Shown here piece after piece: positions 1-8,070 of a DNA stretch of 64,000 nt (position 1 is the stretch's first letter; each line of letters opens with the position of its first letter). Origin of the DNA: Salinispora pacifica CNR114 (lineage in GTDB: Bacteria > Actinomycetota > Actinomycetes > Mycobacteriales > Micromonosporaceae); NCBI RefSeq assembly GCF_000514775.1, contig NZ_AZWO01000016.1:8079-72078 (forward strand). Reading direction: 5' to 3'. The notes beneath the pieces were generated by a model. That model had not been told where the DNA came from. It ran no database searches and saw only the letters and a list, made by a program, of their open reading frames with translations. The translations under genes were made by a program, and so were the position numbers.

Positions 1-377
1 GACGGGCGCTGCTGGAACAGGCCCTGCGAGTCGTGGTCGTTACGCGCGCCCAGGTGTCCCAGGTTCTCCAGCTTCGACTCCTGCAGGCTGGTGCCGATCG
101 CCACTACGGCGGCACGCTCGTCCATGCCGGCCTTCTTGGTGGCCTCGATGATGGCCTTGACGTTGGCGACCTGCTCGTCGCCCAGGTCGATGCGCGACTG
201 CTCGCCCTGGGTGCCGTGCGGGATCAGCGTGTCCCTGTCCGGCTTCGCGACCTGAACGGCCGCAGCAGCGGCCGGGATGGTGTCGGTGAGGGTGGCCAGG
301 GGGCCGGCGACGACACCGGTGGACAGGGCCAGACCAGCGATACCAAGGACGCTACGACGCAGAATCGTGTTCATCAT
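1..377 (-). CDS. Secreted lysozyme-like/cell-wall-associated protein, N-terminal part (runs off left edge)
   Basis: The reverse strand opens at ATG 377 (or the adjacent ATG 374) with a GGAG ribosome site about nine bases upstream, and stays open to the window edge. It starts MMNTILRRSVLGIAGLAL, a basic n-region plus hydrophobic core, with an Ala-rich stretch near residue 37 that looks like a signal peptidase I site. The mature part contains a run reading AVVAIGTSLQESKLENL and then NDHDSQGLFQQRPS. I know this motif pair from actinobacterial secreted proteins of roughly 150-250 residues, often labelled peptidase or transporter by default, which are thought to have a lysozyme-like fold. The Glu in LQESKL would be the candidate catalytic residue (inference). 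About 125 codons are visible and the C-terminus lies outside the window. Confidence 0.7.
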   Translation of the reverse strand, partial: MMNTILRRSVLGIAGLALSTGVVAGPLATLTDTIPAAAAAVQVAKPDRDTLIPHGTQGEQSRIDLGDEQVANVKAIIEATKKAGMDERAAVVAIGTSLQESKLENLGHLGARNDHDSQGLFQQRP

Positions 378-870
378 GGGGTTGCTCCATTCGGGGGTCG
401 ACACCCACACGCACGCCCGAAGGAAAAGGGGGGCCTTCAGGCGGTAAAGGGGCGGGTGCAAGCACCGTCCGGCGCTCAACAGAACAGGGGAGAGAGGATC
501 CTCGGCTACCGCGGCCGGGGGGACACGCACGGCGCCGGGTCCAGATGTAACGACCGGCGGGCCGCCAACATTCCGGGGCTCACGCACGGCTGGCATCCGC
601 CATCGGCGGAACGCCGGCTCGGTCGTACGCAGGGTGTAACGCCCTGACGGCGGCCGGGATTCCGCCACCACCGTGCCCCCGACCACACCCCAAACCGGCA
701 TGAGTCACGCGTAACCATCTGCAGGGTCCGGGAAGGCTCAAACCACGCGCCCCCCGCCGAGTTGTCCGGATGTGATCACGCCCGGTCGGTGCGGTCCGGG
801 AGCGTGCCGGCCGAACCCGGCGGGTCAGCGCCAAAGATAACGTTTTGAAAACTTCATCCATGGTCTTGAC
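378..870. promoter_or_regulatory. Intergenic region between divergent genes; three GTAAC motifs in one orientation
   Basis: I see no convincing gene in these roughly 490 bases. The part next to the left-hand gene carries GTAAC three times in the same orientation, at 547-551, 636-640 and 711-715. GTAAC is the half-site known for the actinobacterial response regulator MtrA, which controls secreted cell-wall hydrolases. The spacing here (89 and 75) is not the close tandem spacing of the best MtrA sites, so this is only suggestive. No riboswitch was recognised. Confidence 0.25.
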
Positions 871-887
871 ATGAAGTGGGGGTCAGT

Positions 888-916
888 AAGAAATTTTACC
901 AACAGTAAACTTTCTT
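888..916 (+). promoter_or_regulatory. Palindromic operator of the RpiR-type regulator, with upstream -35 box
   Basis: Positions 888-899 and 905-916 are 12-base inverted arms with one mismatch around the five-base spacer CAACA. The left arm reads AAGAAATTTTAC and the right arm GTAAACTTTCTT. A TTGACA box lies at 866-871, so the palindrome covers the expected -10/start region of the promoter for the downstream regulator gene. A second, smaller inverted repeat, ACTTCAT (851-857) and ATGAAGT (871-877), brackets the -35 box. Autorepression by the RpiR protein is the simplest reading. Confidence 0.6.
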
Positions 917-933
917 TGCGGAAAGAGTCCCGG

Positions 934-1896
934 ATGGTTGATCGCGAGGTGGGCACCACCGCGGAGCCCGTGGTGGCCAACGCCGACGGGCTCGACCGCC
1001 GCGGCGTCCGTGCTGATGCGGCCGACGGCGTGCTGGCCCGGGTTCGGGCCGGGGTGGGCGACCTGACCGGGGCCCTGCGCCGGGTCGCCGAACACGTGCT
1101 CAGCGACCCGGAGGCCGTCACCCGCGCCACCATCGTCGAGCTGGCCGAGGGCAGTGGCACCTCCCCGGCCACCATCACTCGCTTTTGCCGGGCAATGGGC
1201 TTCGAGGGCTATGCGGACCTTCGGCTCGGCATCGCCGCCGAGAGCGGTCGGGCCCGCCTGGCCGGTTGGGCCGTCGACATCGGCCGCGAGATCCAGCCCG
1301 GTGATCCGCTGCGCCGGGTGCTCGAACAGATCATCGCCGCCGACACCCGGGCGATGCACGACACCGCTGCCCTGCTCGACCTCGCCGAGGTGGAGCGGGC
1401 CGCCGCGGCGATCGCCGCGGCGGGCCGGGTGAACATCTTCGGCGCCAGCGGTAGTGCCCTGGTCGGCGAGGAGATGCAGTTCATGCTGCACCGCATCGGA
1501 GTCGCCGCCTGGGCCTGGAACGACGTGCACGAAGGGCTGGCTTCGGCGGCCCTGCTGGGAGCCGGGGACGTCGCCCTCGGCGTCTCGTACGGCGGCCGGA
1601 CCCGGGAGACCATCGAGATGCTGGCGGAGGCCGGCAGCCGGGGCGCGACCACCGTCGCGGTGACCGGCTTCGCCCGCTCGCCGCTCGCCGAGCTGGCGGA
1701 GATCGTGCTGCTCACCGCCAGCGGTGCCACCACCTTCCGCCCCGACGCGCTGTCCGCCCGGCACCCCCAACTGGTCGTACTCGACCTGCTCTACATCGCC
1801 GTCGCCCAGCGCACCCACGACCGAGCCCACGCGGCCCTGCGACGTACCGCCCAGGCCGTTGAGGGGCACAAGGCGGCGAAGGAGGCCAGCTCATGA
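934..1896 (+). CDS. MurR/RpiR family transcriptional regulator
   Basis: A sugar-phosphate-responsive repressor of the RpiR family. Residues roughly 20-95 form the HTH_6 domain (the recognition region includes GSGTSPATITRFCRAMGFEGY) and the C-terminal half is a SIS domain that binds phosphosugars (GRVNIFGASGSALVGEE, VSYGGRTRETIEM). The reading frame extends upstream to 871, but that ATG lies inside the promoter. I choose ATG 934, preceded by GGAAAGAG. Its 320 residues fit the family. The stop overlaps the next ORF (ATGA), and an NgcEFG-type importer follows, so it probably controls amino-sugar uptake in response to a GlcNAc- or MurNAc-related phosphosugar (inference). The palindrome just upstream suggests autoregulation. 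Confidence 0.85.
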   Translation: MVDREVGTTAEPVVANADGLDRRGVRADAADGVLARVRAGVGDLTGALRRVAEHVLSDPEAVTRATIVELAEGSGTSPATITRFCRAMGFEGYADLRLGIAAESGRARLAGWAVDIGREIQPGDPLRRVLEQIIAADTRAMHDTAALLDLAEVERAAAAIAAAGRVNIFGASGSALVGEEMQFMLHRIGVAAWAWNDVHEGLASAALLGAGDVALGVSYGGRTRETIEMLAEAGSRGATTVAVTGFARSPLAELAEIVLLTASGATTFRPDALSARHPQLVVLDLLYIAVAQRTHDRAHAALRRTAQAVEGHKAAKEASS

Positions 1897-1991
1897 CCAG
1901 CGCACCTCGGTACGTCGAAGCGGTCCCGCTGACCGCCGAGGCCGTACGACGGATTCACCAGTCCGCAGTGGTACCCCCGTTCTACCGCTAA
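1893..1991 (+). CDS. 32-residue micro-ORF coupled between regulator and transporter genes
   Basis: ATG 1893 overlaps the regulator stop as ATGA and has GGAGG eight bases upstream. The frame reads MTSAPRYVEAVPLTAEAVRR and ends ...VVPPFYR at TAA 1991. That stop abuts the GGAG ribosome site of the substrate-binding protein gene ten bases on. No family is recognised and there is no signal peptide or membrane segment. It may be a genuine small protein, a translational relay between regulator and importer, or the remains of a longer gene once between them. Its codon use matches its neighbours. Spacing and overlap support translation; a function is not claimed. Confidence 0.5.
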   Translation: MTSAPRYVEAVPLTAEAVRRIHQSAVVPPFYR

Positions 1992-2001
1992 GGAGAATCG
2001 C

Positions 2002-3405
2002 ATGTCCGCTACCCCCGATCTCAACCGTCGGACCCTGCTGCGACGCGCCGCAGCCGCGGGTCTGCTGACCATCCCCGCTGCCGGCCTGCTCAGCGCCTGC
2101 GCCGGCAGCGAGCCGGCCCAGGAGCAGAGCTCCGACGTCGAGAAGAGCAAGGACAACCCGTTCGGCGTCCAGGACGGCAGCTCCGTCAAGGTGGTCATCT
2201 TCAACGGCGGGCTGGGCGACCAGTGGGCCAAGGAGGACGAGGCCGTCTTCAAGGCCAAGCACCCGAACGTCACGGTCAACATGTCCTCGACCCAGAAGAT
2301 CAAGACCGAAGAGCAGCCGAAGATGGCGACCCAGCCCAGCGACGTCGTCATGAACTCCGGTGCCGACATTATGGACATCAGCACTCTGGTCAACGAGGGT
2401 GCGATCGAGCCGCTGGAGGATCTGCTCGCCGCTCCGGCGTGGGACAGCGAGGGCACGGTGGCGGACACCCTGCTGCCGGGGACCGTCAACGACGGCACCT
2501 ACCAGGGCAAGTTCTACGTGGTGAACGTCGCCTACACGGTTTGGGGCAACTGGTACAACGCCGCCCTCTTCGAGAAGGAGGGTTGGCAGCCGCCGAAGAC
2601 TTTCGACGACTTCTTCGCTCTCGCGCCGAAGATCAAGGCGAAGGGCATGGCCCCGTACGTCTACGACGCGGTGCACGGCTACTACCCGCGCTGGGCGCTG
2701 ATGGCGACGATCTGGAAGTCCGCCGGCAAGCAGGCGGTGATCGACATCGACAACCTGAAGGAGAACGCCTGGAAGGCCGACGGGGTGCTGCCGGCCCTGG
2801 AGGTGTGGGAGAAGCTGGTCAAGGACAAGCTGCTGCTCCCCGGCCAGCTCGACCACACCCAGTCGCAGCAGGCGTGGCTCGACGGCAAGGCCGCCTTCAT
2901 CCAGCTCGGCACCTGGCTGAAGAACGAGATGGCGGAGACCATTCCCCCGGGCTTCGAGATGAGGCTGTCGGATTACTGGAGCCTGGGGGCGGGCGACAAG
3001 GCGCCGAACGACGTCTACGCCGGTGCGGGCGAGGGCATCGTCGTGCCCTCGAAGGCACCGAACAAGGCCGCCGCCAAGGAGTTCCTGCGGGCGGTGCTCT
3101 CCAAGGAGGGCTCGGCGAAGTTCGCCGAGCTGACCAAATCCCTCGCCTCCACCAGGGGCTCCGGGGACAACGTCCAGGACTCGGCGTTGGCCAGCGCCAA
3201 CGAGCTGATGAGCAACGCTCCGCAGGATCTCGTCTCGGTCAAGTTCTGGAACTTCTACGCCGACCTGGACAAGGAGAGCCAGAACCTCTCCGCGGAGCTG
3301 ATGGCTGGCCGGCTGACCGCCCAGCAGTTCGTTGACGGCATGCAGGGCGCCGCCGACAAGGTCGCCGGCGACTCGTCGATCAAGAAGCAGACCCGCTCCG
3401 CCTGA
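2002..3405 (+). CDS. ngcE: N-acetylglucosamine/diacetylchitobiose ABC transporter substrate-binding lipoprotein (NgcE-like)
   Basis: Solute-binding lipoprotein of the CUT1-type importer that captures GlcNAc or chitobiose outside the membrane. It begins with a twin-arginine stretch (LNRRTLLRR), a hydrophobic core and the lipobox LLSAC with Cys at residue 33. The mature protein has SBP_bac_1 features, including KVVIFNGGLGDQWAKEDEAV and VVNVAYTVWGNWYNAALFEK. The 467 residues and overall pattern match the actinobacterial NgcE family better than generic maltose-type binding proteins. ATG 2002 follows GGAG. It is the first transport gene of ngcEFG. No ATPase gene is present, as is usual where a shared MsiK-type ATPase serves several importers (known for Streptomyces). 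The exact sugar is inferred from family resemblance. Confidence 0.85.
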   Translation: MSATPDLNRRTLLRRAAAAGLLTIPAAGLLSACAGSEPAQEQSSDVEKSKDNPFGVQDGSSVKVVIFNGGLGDQWAKEDEAVFKAKHPNVTVNMSSTQKIKTEEQPKMATQPSDVVMNSGADIMDISTLVNEGAIEPLEDLLAAPAWDSEGTVADTLLPGTVNDGTYQGKFYVVNVAYTVWGNWYNAALFEKEGWQPPKTFDDFFALAPKIKAKGMAPYVYDAVHGYYPRWALMATIWKSAGKQAVIDIDNLKENAWKADGVLPALEVWEKLVKDKLLLPGQLDHTQSQQAWLDGKAAFIQLGTWLKNEMAETIPPGFEMRLSDYWSLGAGDKAPNDVYAGAGEGIVVPSKAPNKAAAKEFLRAVLSKEGSAKFAELTKSLASTRGSGDNVQDSALASANELMSNAPQDLVSVKFWNFYADLDKESQNLSAELMAGRLTAQQFVDGMQGAADKVAGDSSIKKQTRSA

Positions 3406-3419
3406 GCCGAACGGAAAGA

Positions 3420-4370
3420 GTGAGTCCCATGCGGCATGGTGTCGCGCGTTTCGTCATCGGCTTCCTGGCCCTGCCGGTCGCGCTCTACCTCTTCTACGTG
3501 GTCTGGCCATTCGCCCAGGCGGCTGGTTACTCATTGACCGACTGGGGTGGCTACTCCGATCGGCAGCAGTTCGTCGGGCTGGAGAACTACGTCCGGCTCC
3601 TCTCCGACGAGCTGATCAGGAAGGCCTTCTGGCACAACGTCTTCTTCCTGGTCACCGTGCCGCTGTTCACGATCGCGCTGGCTCTGTTTCTCGCGTTCCT
3701 GCTCAACGTGGGCGGACGCGAGGACAGGGCCGGCATCCGGGGTGTCCTCGGCTCCGGTGTTTACAAGATTATCTTTTTCTTCCCGCAGGTGCTGTCGCTG
3801 GTCGTCGTCGCCGTCATGTGGCAGCAGATCTACCGGGCCGACGGGCAGGGCCTGATCAACGGCGTGTTGATGAAGGTCGGGCTGGTCGATCGGGACAACC
3901 CGATCGCGTTCACCAATGACCCGGAACCCTTCCTCGGCGTCCCCGCGGTGCTCTGGTGGCTGCTGCTGATCGCGGTCTGGAGCGGCGCCGGGTTCTACAT
4001 GGTGCTCTTCTCCGCGGCGATGCAGTCCATTCCGAAGGACGTCTTCGAGGCCGCCATTCTCGACGGTGCCGGTCGGTTTCACACCTTCTTCCGGGTCACG
4101 CTGCCGCTGCTGCGGGACACCGTCTCGGTCGCCTGGATCTATCTGGGCTTCATCGCCCTGGACATGTATGCCCTGGTCTTCGTGATGACGCCCAGCCAGG
4201 GTGGCCCGAACCACGCCAGCGAGATCTTCGCGTCGGTGCTCAACTTCACCGCCTTCCAGAAGGGCCAGTTCGGTTACGCCTGCGCGATGGGTGTGGCGCT
4301 GGCGATCTTCGCGATTCTCCTGGCCGCGGCGCAGCTGAAAATCACCCGCCGCGAGCGGATTGAGTACTGA
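3420..4370 (+). CDS. ngcF: Sugar ABC transporter permease (NgcF-like)
   Basis: First membrane subunit of the importer, 316 residues with about six transmembrane helices. The first helix lies at residues 10-32 and the EAA-type loop that docks the ATPase reads DVFEAAILDGAGRFHTFFRVTLP. The start is GTG 3420, with GGAAAG upstream and 14 bases after the binding-protein stop; ATG 3429 in the same frame is an alternative. The family is binding-protein-dependent inner-membrane component (MalF type). It overlaps or abuts the next permease gene, as usual for ngcEFG operons. Confidence 0.85.
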   Translation: MSPMRHGVARFVIGFLALPVALYLFYVVWPFAQAAGYSLTDWGGYSDRQQFVGLENYVRLLSDELIRKAFWHNVFFLVTVPLFTIALALFLAFLLNVGGREDRAGIRGVLGSGVYKIIFFFPQVLSLVVVAVMWQQIYRADGQGLINGVLMKVGLVDRDNPIAFTNDPEPFLGVPAVLWWLLLIAVWSGAGFYMVLFSAAMQSIPKDVFEAAILDGAGRFHTFFRVTLPLLRDTVSVAWIYLGFIALDMYALVFVMTPSQGGPNHASEIFASVLNFTAFQKGQFGYACAMGVALAIFAILLAAAQLKITRRERIEY

Positions 4371-4380
4371 GGAGCCGACG

Positions 4381-5340
4381 ATGAGTACGGTGACCCACGA
4401 CCCCGGTCCCGTCGGGCCGGATCTTGTTCCGCCGGCCCGCACCACGTCGGCCCGCCGTTCTGGGTCTGGCGGCCGGCGGCCCGGCACGCAGATCTTCAAC
4501 GGCTTCTCCCACCTGTTCCTGCTGGTCTGGGCGATCATGGTCGTCTACCCGCTGATCTGGGTGGTCATGTCGGCCCTGAAGAGCGACGCGGAGGTGATCC
4601 GGCAGCCGCTGTCGCTGCTTCCGGAGACCCTACGCTGGGAGAACTTCGGCCGGGCCTGGACCGAGGGGCAACTCGGCGACTTCTTCCTCAACACTGTGCT
4701 CGTGTTGGCGGGTAGCGTCACGCTGACCATGCTGTTCGGTTCGATGGCCGCGTACGTGCTGGCGCGTTACGACTTCCCCGGTAACCGACTGATCTACTAC
4801 ATGTTCCTGTCCGGCCTCACGCTGCCGATCTACCTCGCCGCCGTGCCGCTGTACAAGGGCGTCTTCAACACCGGGGTGTTCTTCCCGCCGCTCGGGCCGA
4901 ACAAGCACCTGATGCTGATCCTGGTGTACGTGGCGTGGTCGCTGGCGTTCACGGTCTTCTTCATGCACTCCTTCTTCCGGACCCTGCCGAACGCGATCGC
5001 CGAGGCGGGTCTGATCGACGGGGCCTCACACACCCGGCTGTTCTTCAGCGTGATGCTGCCGATGGCGAAGCCGGGCCTGATCAGCATCGGTATCTTCAAC
5101 ATGCTCGGGCAGTGGAACCAGTGGTATCTGCCGACGCTGCTGATGCAGTCCGTAGATGGTGAGTCGAAGAACCAGGTCATCGCCCAGGGCCTGATCGACC
5201 TGTCGGTCAATCAGGGGTACAAATCCGACTGGTCCGGGCTCTTCGCCGGGGTCACCATGGCGATGTTGCCGGTGTTGATCGTGTACATCGTCTTCCAACG
5301 CCAGGTGCAGTCGGGCTTGACCGCAGGCGTCGGCAAGTAG
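4381..5340 (+). CDS. ngcG: Sugar ABC transporter permease (NgcG-like)
   Basis: Second membrane subunit of the importer, MalG type. The cytoplasmic N-tail of about 45 residues is followed by six helices, and the EAA loop reads AIAEAGLIDGASHTRLFFSVMLP. I choose ATG 4381, preceded by GAGGAG, although the frame also has a TTG at 4360. It is the last gene of the regulator-importer unit, and I see no clear terminator directly after it. It pairs with the NgcF-like subunit to form the channel. Import probably depends on an ATPase encoded elsewhere. Confidence 0.85.
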   Translation: MSTVTHDPGPVGPDLVPPARTTSARRSGSGGRRPGTQIFNGFSHLFLLVWAIMVVYPLIWVVMSALKSDAEVIRQPLSLLPETLRWENFGRAWTEGQLGDFFLNTVLVLAGSVTLTMLFGSMAAYVLARYDFPGNRLIYYMFLSGLTLPIYLAAVPLYKGVFNTGVFFPPLGPNKHLMLILVYVAWSLAFTVFFMHSFFRTLPNAIAEAGLIDGASHTRLFFSVMLPMAKPGLISIGIFNMLGQWNQWYLPTLLMQSVDGESKNQVIAQGLIDLSVNQGYKSDWSGLFAGVTMAMLPVLIVYIVFQRQVQSGLTAGVGK

Positions 5341-5480
5341 CCTGCCGCCATTCCGGCGAACCGCCGCCCGCCCAGCGAATCCGGCCCACCAGCCCGGGGG
5401 ATCGGTTGTCGGCCAGCCTCGCGACTGATTTGTTGCCGGGCTGGCCGGCGATGTCGTACCGGGCGGGCAGAATCGCGATC

Positions 5481-7208
5481 ATGGCGGCGGTGGTGGCGGT
5501 GGTGGCGGGTGCGGACCATCGACTCCCCGCTGCTCCGGGGGCGGGCACCGGGGTCGGCGGGGGAGTGCTGCAACCGCTCGACGCTGCCGGAGCGCCGATC
5601 GGGCTGCCGGAGCAGGTCGCCGACCTGGCTGCCGCGGTGGCCGACCGCGAGCGAAGGGAGCGCCCTCGCTGGGTTTGGGCGTCCGGTGCGGCGCTCTACC
5701 CCGTGTTGCTGCGGGCCGGGGTGCGGGTTGACCGTTGCCACGACGTCGAGCTGACCGAGGCGTTGCTCCTCGGTCACGCGGGCCGGTGGGGTGAGCCGCG
5801 TTCCTTCGCCGCCGCCTGGGCGCGCCTGACCGGCGCGCCGGTGCCGCCCGATCCGCCGCCGCGGTTGGCCGAGCCCCCGGGCTACGGCCAGGGTGCGCTC
5901 TTCGAGTCGCTGCCGGCTCCGCCGGGTCCTGGCATCGTGGCCCTGACCCGGGTCTACGCCGACCAACTCGCTCGGATCGCCGCCACCGAGCAGCCGGGCC
6001 GATTCCGGCTGTTGGTGGCGGCCGAGTCAGCGGGGGCGCTGATCGCCGTCGAGTTGGGGGCGGCGGGGCTGCCGTGGCGGGTGGACGTGCACGACGCCCT
6101 CCTCGGCGAGCTACTCGGTGCCCCCTCCCCGGTGGGTGGGCCGCCACACCGGCTGGCGGAGCTGGCCGCCCGGATCGCGGCCGCCTTCGACGTTCCGCAG
6201 CTGCACGTCGATTCGCCGCTGGAACTGGTGCGGGCGTTCGCCCGGGCGGGGGTGGAGGTGCCGAACACCCGGTCCTGGGTGCTGCGTGGCGTTGACCACC
6301 CCGCGGCGCCGCTGGTCCTGGCGTACAAGGAGCTCTACCGGATCTGGACGGCGCACGGCTGGGCCTGGCAGGACGCCTGGGTGCGGGAGGGTCGGTTCCG
6401 CCCGGAGTACGTACCCGGCGGTGTGGTCTCCGGCCGGTGGGCGACCCGAGGTGGTGGGGCGCTACAGATCCCGAAGGTGATTCGGCGGGCGGTGGTGGCG
6501 GACCCGGGTTGGACGTTCGTGGTGGCCGACGCGGGGCAGCTCGAGCCGCGGATCCTGGCGGCGGTCTCCGGCGACACTCGGCTCGCCGCCGCGGCCCGGG
6601 CGGGCGACCTGTACGCCGCTCTGGCCGCCGATGCGTTCGGCGGGGACCGGGCGCGGGCCAAGGTGGCCCTGCTCGGCGCCATGTACGGGCAGACCGGCGG
6701 TTCGGCGGCACCGGCGTTGGAGGTGCTGCGGCGTAACTATCCGGCGGCCTTCGGCTATGTGGAGACAGCCGCCCGCAGCGGCGAGGCCGGCGAGTTGGTT
6801 CGCTCCTGGCTCGGCCGTACCTGCCCACCCGGCTCGGTCGAGCTTGCTGAGGTGGATTCGGTCCCGGCCGGGGGCGAGGGGGGTCGGTCGGCGCGGGCGC
6901 GGGCGCGTGGCCGGTTCACCCGGAACTTCGTCATCCAGGCTACCGCCGCCGAGTGGGCCGCGACGCTGTTGGCCATGCTCCGGGGGGAGCTGGCTGGCAG
7001 CGACGCCAGGCTGGCCGGCGGCGACGCTGAGCTGGTTTTCTTCCAGCACGACGAGGTGATCGTGCACTGCCGCGCCGAGCGGGCCGCGGCGGTGGCCGCG
7101 GCGGTGACCCGGTGCGGGGAGCGGGCGAGCGCGTTGCTTTTCGGGCGGACGCCGGTGCGTTTCCCGCTCGATCTCTCCACCGTTGAGTGCTACGCCGACG
7201 CCTACTGA
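5481..7208 (+). CDS. DNA polymerase I-like protein (bifunctional 3'-5' exonuclease/DNA polymerase family)
   Basis: A family A polymerase of about 575 residues, shorter than PolA and without a 5' nuclease domain. Polymerase motif A is seen as VVADAGQLEPRILAAVSGD (around residue 350), motif B as RARAKVALLGAMYGQTG, and motif C as FFQHDEVIVHC. The metal-binding Asp residues of motifs A and C are therefore present. The N-terminal third should hold the exonuclease-like fold, but I cannot see intact exonuclease motifs there. The start is uncertain: TTG 5406, ATG 5451 and ATG 5481 are in one frame, and ATG 5481 gives the family-like beginning MAAVVAVVAGADH. Such proteins are common in actinobacteria beside the true PolA; their role (repair or translesion) is not known from this sequence. 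Confidence 0.75.
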   Translation: MAAVVAVVAGADHRLPAAPGAGTGVGGGVLQPLDAAGAPIGLPEQVADLAAAVADRERRERPRWVWASGAALYPVLLRAGVRVDRCHDVELTEALLLGHAGRWGEPRSFAAAWARLTGAPVPPDPPPRLAEPPGYGQGALFESLPAPPGPGIVALTRVYADQLARIAATEQPGRFRLLVAAESAGALIAVELGAAGLPWRVDVHDALLGELLGAPSPVGGPPHRLAELAARIAAAFDVPQLHVDSPLELVRAFARAGVEVPNTRSWVLRGVDHPAAPLVLAYKELYRIWTAHGWAWQDAWVREGRFRPEYVPGGVVSGRWATRGGGALQIPKVIRRAVVADPGWTFVVADAGQLEPRILAAVSGDTRLAAAARAGDLYAALAADAFGGDRARAKVALLGAMYGQTGGSAAPALEVLRRNYPAAFGYVETAARSGEAGELVRSWLGRTCPPGSVELAEVDSVPAGGEGGRSARARARGRFTRNFVIQATAAEWAATLLAMLRGELAGSDARLAGGDAELVFFQHDEVIVHCRAERAAAVAAAVTRCGERASALLFGRTPVRFPLDLSTVECYADAY

Positions 7209-7449
7209 CATCGGTCCTCGGGGTGTGGGCGGGCTGGCGGGCCGGAGCTGCTGGTTCGGCCCGCGCCCGGGGACGCTGTCAGTCCCGGGCAGCGCCGTCA
7301 GTCCCGGCCACACACCTGACTCTCGCCTTTTGTCTCTAATGGTCGGAATATCCGATTCACGGCCGGAACCTGAACGCTGACTGCTCGTTGGGTCCGTTGT
7401 GCGTCCCGGACCGGGCGGGTGGCCTGCCCGGTCCGTTACCAAGACGGAG

Positions 7450-8070
7450 GTGGCACCGCTGAACCGGACCGCAGGAATGATCATCGCCGCGGGTGGCGGG
7501 CGCCGGATCGGTGGCCCCGAGGCGCTGCTGTGCCAGGGCGAGAAGCCGCTGGTGAGCACGATGATCGACACGATGACGGCGGCGGGCTGCGAGCAGATCG
7601 TGGTTGTCCTCGGCGCCGCCGCCGACCAGGTACAGGAAACCGCTGACCTTACCCCGGCCACCGTCGTGGTGAACCGGGCCTGGGGAACCGGAGTGGGCTC
7701 CTCGATCAAGGCTGGCCTCGCGGCGATCGACGACGATGCCATCGAAGCGGTGGTCGTCGTTCCGGTGGACATGCCGGGCCTGACCGCGGCGGCGGTCCAG
7801 CGGGTCGCCGCACTGCCGTACCCGGACGTGCTGGTCTGCGCCACCTACGGCGGACTGCGCGGCTACCCGATGCTGTTCGGCCGCCGGCACTGGTCCGGCA
7901 TCGCCACGCTGGCCAGCGCGGACGTCGGCGCCCGTCCATACCTGCTGGCACACAAGGACCAGATTGTCGACATCTCCTGTGACACCGTCGCCGACGGCAG
8001 CCGGGTCGACAGCCCGGAGTTGATGGCCCTGTACGGGTTGACCATCCCGCCGCAGCGGGTCGGCGCGTAG
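7450..8070 (+). CDS. MobA/MocA-like nucleotidyltransferase
   Basis: An NTP-transferase of the GT-A fold. The nucleotide-binding signature MIIAAGGGRRIGGPEALL comes near the N-terminus and the metal-binding DMPG sits in VVVVPVDMPGLT at about residue 100. The family includes molybdopterin cytidylyl- and guanylyltransferases and phosphonucleotidyl transferases. The substrate cannot be fixed, and no molybdenum gene is nearby. The start is ambiguous: GTG 7399, GTG 7450, CTG 7459 (best spaced from the GGAGG at 7446-7450) and ATG 7477 are all in frame. Its stop abuts the stop of the convergent amidohydrolase with no intervening base. Confidence 0.7.
   Translation: MAPLNRTAGMIIAAGGGRRIGGPEALLCQGEKPLVSTMIDTMTAAGCEQIVVVLGAAADQVQETADLTPATVVVNRAWGTGVGSSIKAGLAAIDDDAIEAVVVVPVDMPGLTAAAVQRVAALPYPDVLVCATYGGLRGYPMLFGRRHWSGIATLASADVGARPYLLAHKDQIVDISCDTVADGSRVDSPELMALYGLTIPPQRVGA

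Noticed and set aside
378..720. c-di-AMP (ydaO) riboswitch before the secreted protein gene
   Set aside because: Such switches often precede wall-hydrolase genes, but I could not find the conserved ydaO sequence blocks here.
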